A DNA stretch of 9,176 bases from Phycisphaerales bacterium (GTDB taxonomy: Bacteria > Planctomycetota > Phycisphaerae > Sedimentisphaerales > Anaerohalosphaeraceae): assembly GCA_011055475.1 (NCBI GenBank), contig DSDH01000528.1:1-9176 (forward strand), read 5' to 3'. A program made the position numbers and the translations under genes. Positions 6,055 through 9,176 of this stretch are shown piece after piece (the first letter of the stretch is position 1; every line of letters begins with the position of its first letter). The notes under the pieces were generated by a model. The model did not search any database and was not told the DNA's origin. It saw only the letters and a program-made list of their open reading frames with translations.

Positions 6055-6276
6055 ATGGAGTCGCATTGGCGCAGTATAGCAAAGGCAGTGACCTACAGGG
6101 CCGGCGGAACGCTGCTGACGGTTCTGTCCGCTTGGCTGATTATGGGTGCGCCGGGAACCGCGGCGAAGATCGGGGTCTTGGACACATGCCTGAAAATCGT
6201 CCATTTCTACCTGCACGAGCGTGCCTGGAGCTGTCTGCGATTCGGCAAGATCGAGCCGCCGGAATATCAGATTTGA
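6055..6276 (+). CDS. DUF2061 small membrane protein
   Basis: This 73-residue protein matches DUF2061: RSIAKAVTYRAGGTLLTVLS (6-25) fits the family's RS..KA.(T/S)(W/Y)R..GT start, and GVLDTCLKIVHFYLHERAW (40-58) its G..E...K...YY.HER.W end. It has one clear hydrophobic segment (about 18-33) and a second weaker one (38-53), so it is probably a two-helix inner-membrane hairpin. The family's function is unknown. Homologues are often found in sulfate-assimilation operons or joined to adenylylsulfate kinase, so a part in sulfate uptake or activation is plausible but unproven. GAAGGA four bases before ATG 6055 is a good ribosome site. It is followed after 36 bp by the APS reductase gene. Confidence 0.87.
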   Translation: MESHWRSIAKAVTYRAGGTLLTVLSAWLIMGAPGTAAKIGVLDTCLKIVHFYLHERAWSCLRFGKIEPPEYQI

Positions 6277-6312
6277 TCGGATGTGACGTGTGTAAGCAGG
6301 AAGGAGAATCGA

Positions 6313-7041
6313 ATGTTGCAGGATTATCGTCAGGAAGAGGTGCGGTCGCTGGTGGAGGGTCTGAACTACACCCAGAAGGTGCAGCGGTCGCTGGACTTGA
6401 TCGCCGAGGCGTGGAAGGAGTACGGCGACCGGCTGGTGGTGGCCAACAGCCTGGGCAAGGACTCGGTCGTGGTCTGGCATCTGGCCAAGCGCGTGAGCCC
6501 GCAGATACGCGGGTTCATCGTGACCACGCGGTTCAAACCGCGGGAAACGGTGGAGTTCATGCATCGGCAGGTCGCGCAGTACCCCGAGCTGCGGGTGTTC
6601 CGAAACGATGAGCCGATCCCGGATGGGCTCTGGCGAACGGACCCGGACCGTTGCTGCGAACGGCTCAAGGTCGAACCGACCCGCCGTGCGATTGAGGAGA
6701 TGGACGTGGGGTGCTGGGTGACGGGTCTGCGGTGCACCGAGGGACGAACGCGGACGGATTTTCAGGAGGTCGAGGAGCGCGACGCCGGTCTGGTCAAGCT
6801 CAACCCGATTCTGATCTGGTATGAGCGGGAGGTGTGGCAGTATCTGGCGCTGAATCAGGTGCCGGTTAATCCGCTGTACGCCCAGGGCTATCGGTCACTG
6901 GGTTGCGGCCCGTGCTCGCGGATCGCCGTGGGCGCCGATGAGCGGGCCGGGCGGTGGATCGGCACGAGCAAATGCGGCGGCGAATGCGGCATTCACACGC
7001 GGCCGCTGCGCACCGCGAGGGCTTCGGTCGAGGGAACGTGA
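6313..7041 (+). CDS. cysH: Assimilatory APS (adenylylsulfate) reductase
   Basis: This 242-residue enzyme reduces adenosine 5'-phosphosulfate to sulfite and AMP using thioredoxin-type reductant. It has the PP-loop NSLGKDSVVV (45-54), and the two cysteine pairs that bind [4Fe-4S] in APS reductases: CCERLKVEP (114-122) and LGCGPCSR (196-203, Cys198 and Cys201). The C-terminal ECGIH (224-228) carries the catalytic Cys225; RAGRWIG before it is also conserved. The paired cysteines favour APS over PAPS as substrate; enzymes of the E. coli PAPS type lack them. An extra Cys221 sits four residues before the catalytic one, which is unusual. I start at ATG 6313 because AAGGAG (6301-6306) lies six bases upstream; an ATG at 6283 would overlap that site. 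The next gene follows after 29 bp. Confidence 0.93.
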   Translation: MLQDYRQEEVRSLVEGLNYTQKVQRSLDLIAEAWKEYGDRLVVANSLGKDSVVVWHLAKRVSPQIRGFIVTTRFKPRETVEFMHRQVAQYPELRVFRNDEPIPDGLWRTDPDRCCERLKVEPTRRAIEEMDVGCWVTGLRCTEGRTRTDFQEVEERDAGLVKLNPILIWYEREVWQYLALNQVPVNPLYAQGYRSLGCGPCSRIAVGADERAGRWIGTSKCGGECGIHTRPLRTARASVEGT

Positions 7042-7070
7042 GGGATGGGAAGTTCGCCGGGAGAGTCATC

Positions 7071-8411
7071 ATGTCCGAGGCCATCGACAAACGCAACGGG
7101 ACGTATCCACAGAAGCAACCGGGGCTGTATATGCAACGCATTCGCATTCCGGGCGGGCGCATCACGGCCGCTCAGTGGCGCGTGCTCGCAGCGGTGACGG
7201 AGGCGTATTGCGAGGGGACGCCGCTGCACCTGACGACGCGGCAGGACGTGGAGCTGCACGATGTGCCGGGCGACTCGGTGGCGGCGGTGCGTACGCAACT
7301 GGAAGAGGCCGACCTGCACACCGTGGGCGCGTGCGGCGACACGATCCGAAACATCACGCTGTGCCCGACGTGCGACCTCAAACCGGCCGGTGTGGACCTG
7401 GCCGCGGGCGTGGGAGCGCTGCATGCGTATCTCATTTCGCTGCCGTTCTATGACGCGCTGCCGCGCAAGTTCAAGATCAGCTTCTCGGTCTGTGGGCAGG
7501 CCTGTGCACAGCCTTACGTCAACGACCTGGGCTTCATGCTGCGGACCGATGGGCGGTTCACCGTGATCGGCGCCGGCTCGCTGGGGCCGCGTCCCAATCT
7601 GGGTATCGTCCTGCGGGAGCGGATCGAGCTTGACGAGGTGGCGCCGTACTGCGCGGCCGTGCTCGAGTTCTTCGCCGAGCACGGCGACCGGAACAATCGC
7701 CGCAAGGCACGCCTGCGGCACGTGCGGGAGCGCATGGGCGATGAGGCGTTCGTCTCGGCGATCGAACAGCGCTTCGCCTCGTGGAGAAATGGCGGGCCCT
7801 TCCCGGTCTTGGCGATGCACCGCACGCAGCGGCCCCTACCCTTCGCCGAGCGGCTGTGCCCGCCGCTGGGAGACCTGACGGCGGCTCAGGCCCGCGACCT
7901 GGCGGACGTGATGGACGGCCAGGGGTTGGCCTGTCGGCTCGGATTGCACCAGGAGATCTTCCTGCGTGGCGCGCAACCGATCCGGCCGGCCCCATCCCTG
8001 GCCAATCTATCCGGGCGCCCCGCGGTCGTATGCTGCCCCGGCTCGCGGTCGTGCCCGCATGGGCTGGTGGATACGCAGGGATTGGCACGTCGGATCCTGT
8101 CATCAGGTTGGACCGGGGGGCTTTCGGATCGGTGCGTCCACATCAGCGGCTGTCCCAATCATTGTGCGCACACGGCCGTGGCGCGCATGGGCGTCAGCGG
8201 GCGACGGCGAACCGTCGACGGCGTGACACAGGAGGCGTTTGAGCTGTTTCTGGGGGGAGGAGAGGGATGCTCGGAGGCCCTGTCGCAAAGGGGACCGGTT
8301 ATCGACGCCGAGCAGTTCCTCGAGCGGCTGGAGCAATGGGCCGATTCGCCGAATGCAGCCCCGCGGGCGCCTACGCAAAGCGTCCACCCAGGGAGAACGA
8401 ACGTGACCTGA
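7071..8411 (+). CDS. Siroheme/[4Fe-4S] sulfite (or nitrite) reductase
   Basis: This 446-residue protein has the two-fold ferredoxin-like/siroheme architecture of nitrite and sulfite reductases and would make sulfide from sulfite by six electrons. The cluster/siroheme ligands are plain in the C-terminal half: Cys322-x5-Cys328 (CCPGSRSCPHG) and Cys361-x3-Cys365 (HISGCPNHCAHTA), the same spacing pattern as E. coli CysI. The first half has THE RN-bearing stretch ACGDTIRNITLCPTC (87-101) and KFKISFSVCGQACAQP (133-148). At 446 residues it is shorter than CysI (about 570) or plant nitrite reductase. Sulfite is preferred as substrate because cysH lies 29 bp upstream. No flavoprotein CysJ or ferredoxin gene follows, so the donor is probably encoded elsewhere. 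GGGAG seven bases before ATG 7071 sets the start. The last 20 residues are non-conserved. Confidence 0.88.
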   Translation: MSEAIDKRNGTYPQKQPGLYMQRIRIPGGRITAAQWRVLAAVTEAYCEGTPLHLTTRQDVELHDVPGDSVAAVRTQLEEADLHTVGACGDTIRNITLCPTCDLKPAGVDLAAGVGALHAYLISLPFYDALPRKFKISFSVCGQACAQPYVNDLGFMLRTDGRFTVIGAGSLGPRPNLGIVLRERIELDEVAPYCAAVLEFFAEHGDRNNRRKARLRHVRERMGDEAFVSAIEQRFASWRNGGPFPVLAMHRTQRPLPFAERLCPPLGDLTAAQARDLADVMDGQGLACRLGLHQEIFLRGAQPIRPAPSLANLSGRPAVVCCPGSRSCPHGLVDTQGLARRILSSGWTGGLSDRCVHISGCPNHCAHTAVARMGVSGRRRTVDGVTQEAFELFLGGGEGCSEALSQRGPVIDAEQFLERLEQWADSPNAAPRAPTQSVHPGRTNVT

Positions 8412-8463
8412 CGGATGGCGCAGCACTTTGGGCGGCCGGCCGAGGTGCATATCCGACCGCAAC

Positions 8464-8495
8464 GTGCCACGGGTATCCTGCCCGCCGTGCCTGTG
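8464..8495. repeat. Dispersed-repeat-like 'CACGGG..CCTGCCCG' element
   Basis: GTGCCACGGGTATCCTGCCC (8464-8483) is followed by GCCGTGCCTGTG. CGGG pairs with CCCG around a 7-base loop, and CACGG pairs with CCGTG. The 'gccacgggtatcctgcccg' wording is like short interspersed repeats I know from planctomycete and verrucomicrobial genomes. Only one copy is in this window, so the repeat nature is from memory and not shown here. Confidence 0.35.
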
Positions 8496-8528
8496 TACCC
8501 GATACATACGGTGATGTTGTTCCCCTTG

Positions 8529-8560
8529 CATCCTCCCCGGAAATGATCCGGCGCAGGATG
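8529..8560. other. Interrupted hairpin after the sulfur operon
   Basis: CATCCT (8529-8534) pairs with AGGATG (8555-8560), and CCGG (8537-8540) with CCGG (8548-8551), with a small internal loop and the loop AAATGAT. It could mark the 3' end of the sulfur operon transcript, but no U-run follows on either strand. Confidence 0.3.
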
Positions 8561-8616
8561 TCTCCACGCGTTCCGGCGGCTTCGCACGGGATACTTCGCC
8601 TTTGCGAAAAAGGAGA

Positions 8617-8645
8617 TTGACTCTCTTATGCTGGCAGGGTATAGT
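8617..8645 (+). promoter_or_regulatory. Near-consensus sigma70 promoter for the methyltransferase
   Basis: TTGACT (8617-8622), a 17-bp spacer (8623-8639) and TATAGT (8640-8645) each differ from consensus at one position. Transcription should start near 8652 and leave a leader of about 120 nt before the methyltransferase ATG. It shows that the methyltransferase is a separate unit from the sulfur operon. Confidence 0.65.
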
Positions 8646-8762
8646 CTGGGCCGGCGTGATAGTGTGGCAAGCTCGCGCGGCCCGCAGGCGGTCTGGCTGC
8701 GGCATGCAAACGCGGTTCTGCGGGGTGTAGGGGATGTCTTGAGGGAGGGGCGGCCCAGACCG
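8644..8762 (+). other. Possible structured leader with nested inverted repeats
   Basis: GTCTGGGCCG (8644-8653) is the exact reverse complement of CGGCCCAGAC (8751-8760). Inside it CCCGCAG (8681-8687) pairs with CTGCGGG (8718-8724), and CTGCG (8697-8701) with CGCGG (8711-8715, one G-T pair) around a 9-base loop. An alternative 8-bp pairing joins CGGTCTGG (8689-8696) to CCAGACCG (8755-8762). The purine run GAGGGAGGGG (8741-8750) lies beside the outer stem. The outer 5' arm overlaps the -10 box, so it would not be fully transcribed from the promoter given here. GC-rich DNA makes chance stems common. Confidence 0.3.
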
Positions 8763-8774
8763 GTGACAAGGCCA

Positions 8775-9176
8775 ATGGCGAGGAAGAGGGACAGAACGCA
8801 ATTCTCCCGCGATATCGGCCTGGAGATCGGGTCCATCTGCGGAAGGCATTTCCTCAAGCTCAGGCACCTTCATTACGGGTACTGGCCCAAGGAACTACCG
8901 GTTGACATCACAAATCTCCACGCCGCCCAGGATCATTACGCGCGGTTCCTGATGGCTCATATCCCCCCCGGCGCGAACGATCCTGGACGTGGGGTGCGGC
9001 ACCGGTGAACTGGCCAAGGACCTGCAAGAAGCGGGATACGGCGTCGACTGCGTCAGCCCGAACTCGTTTTTCGCCGAGCAGACCCGCGTGCTTCTCGGAC
9101 CGGCCAGCCACGTATTCGAGTGCCGTTACGAGCAGCTTCAAACCCCGGATCGGTATGACCTGGTGCTTGTCAGCGA
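8775..9176 (+). CDS. Class I SAM-dependent methyltransferase, frameshifted and cut by window end
   Basis: The first part (ATG 8775) reads FSRDIGLEIGSICGRHFLKL, then HLHYGYWPKELPVDITNLHA and HYARFLMAHIPP, the N-terminus of a methyltransferase group I know from planctomycetes. This frame then runs into a stop at 9006-9008. The Rossmann SAM-binding motif I, ILDVGCGTGELA, is in the next frame from 8980 and continues with GYGVDCVSPN and RYDLVLVSE to the window edge. Frame change must occur between 8953 and 9008, because the second frame has a TGA at 8950. A run of seven C (8963-8969) lies there; with six C the protein reads HIPPARTILDVGCGTG, a natural join. Acceptor unknown. ATG 8775 has a close AAGG; GTG 8763 is an alternative, and a frame from ATG 8628 would start inside the promoter. 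Confidence 0.75.
8963..8969 (+). repeat. Homopolymer run of seven C at the methyltransferase frameshift
   Basis: Seven consecutive C occur in the codons for Ile-Pro-Pro. Removal of one restores a continuous methyltransferase frame. It is a homopolymer of the kind that gives sequencing error, phase variation by slipped-strand mispairing, or +1 slippage on CCC. Confidence 0.7.

Larger units (their letters stand above)
8412..8616. other. Non-coding stretch after the sulfur operon
   Basis: No reading frame on either strand looks like a known protein. The stretch holds a dispersed-repeat-like element (8464-8495), a hairpin (8529-8560) and a small TTCGC-CTTT-GCGAA hairpin (8595-8608). No T-rich intrinsic terminator is seen, so transcription from the sulfur operon may end by another means. 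Confidence 0.5.

Noticed and set aside
6247..6270. GGAATA near the end of DUF2061 as a third operator before cysH
   Set aside because: Only the TATTCC hexamer is shared; the ATT(G/C)GTT and GTAT parts are missing, and the hexamer lies in codons.
8103..8873. Two overlapping minus-strand frames (8103-8873 and 8159-8857)
   Set aside because: They overlap the C-terminal cysteine region of the sulfite reductase and the methyltransferase start, and neither translation resembles a protein family.
1..9176. CRISPR array, tRNA or rRNA genes
   Set aside because: No regularly spaced repeats, tRNA-like cloverleaf or conserved rRNA stretches were seen when reading the window; this was by eye, without a search tool.

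Overview
The window is GC-rich bacterial DNA with short intergenic gaps and at least eight complete protein genes. The gene mix suggests a planctomycete, perhaps of the Phycisphaerae/Sedimentisphaerales type: a TPR-fused glycosyltransferase beside a GT17 enzyme, a methyltransferase with a 'HLHYGYW' type N-terminus, and a dispersed 'CACGGG..CCTGCCCG' repeat like those seen in that phylum. This assignment is inference from recognition, not from a search.

Layout. (1) Bases 1-82 are the right end of an insertion sequence: the last 24 codons of an IS5-like transposase and its terminal inverted repeat. (2) Bases 165-3672, minus strand, hold three glycosyltransferase genes in transcription order: GT17 family enzyme, TPR protein with a GT9/OGT-like C-terminal domain, and GT2 family enzyme. 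Spacing is 11 bp and then a 4-bp ATGA overlap, so this is one translation-coupled cassette, probably for protein or surface glycan assembly. (3) Bases 3784-5299, minus strand, hold a PfkB-family sugar(-phosphate) kinase of the 1-phosphofructokinase type and a MgtC/SapB membrane protein. (4) Bases 5300-5529 are a divergent regulatory region. (5) Bases 5530-8411, plus strand, form an assimilatory sulfur operon: Rrf2 regulator without Fe-S cysteines, DUF2061 small membrane protein, APS reductase (cysH) and siroheme sulfite/nitrite reductase. (6) Bases 8412-8774 are non-coding and carry a dispersed-repeat-like element, hairpins, a near-consensus sigma70 promoter and a possibly structured leader. 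(7) From 8775 to the window end runs a class I SAM methyltransferase whose frame is broken at a run of seven C.

How it works together. The sulfur genes would reduce APS to sulfite and sulfite to sulfide under an Rrf2 regulator that resembles CymR in lacking cluster cysteines. The strongest new regulatory observation is a 25-bp element, matching at 18 of 25 positions and including TATTCC(G/C)ATT(G/C)GTT, found on opposite strands in front of the regulator and in front of the DUF2061-cysH-sir genes. The first copy sits directly after a TGGACA-N17-TATCAT promoter, where a repressor would block initiation. The glycosyltransferases and the terminal methyltransferase could both act on surface glycans, but the sequence does not link them. 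The main oddities are the C7 frameshift, the extra cysteines in the N-terminal half of the sulfite reductase, and the altered glycine motif in the PfkB kinase.
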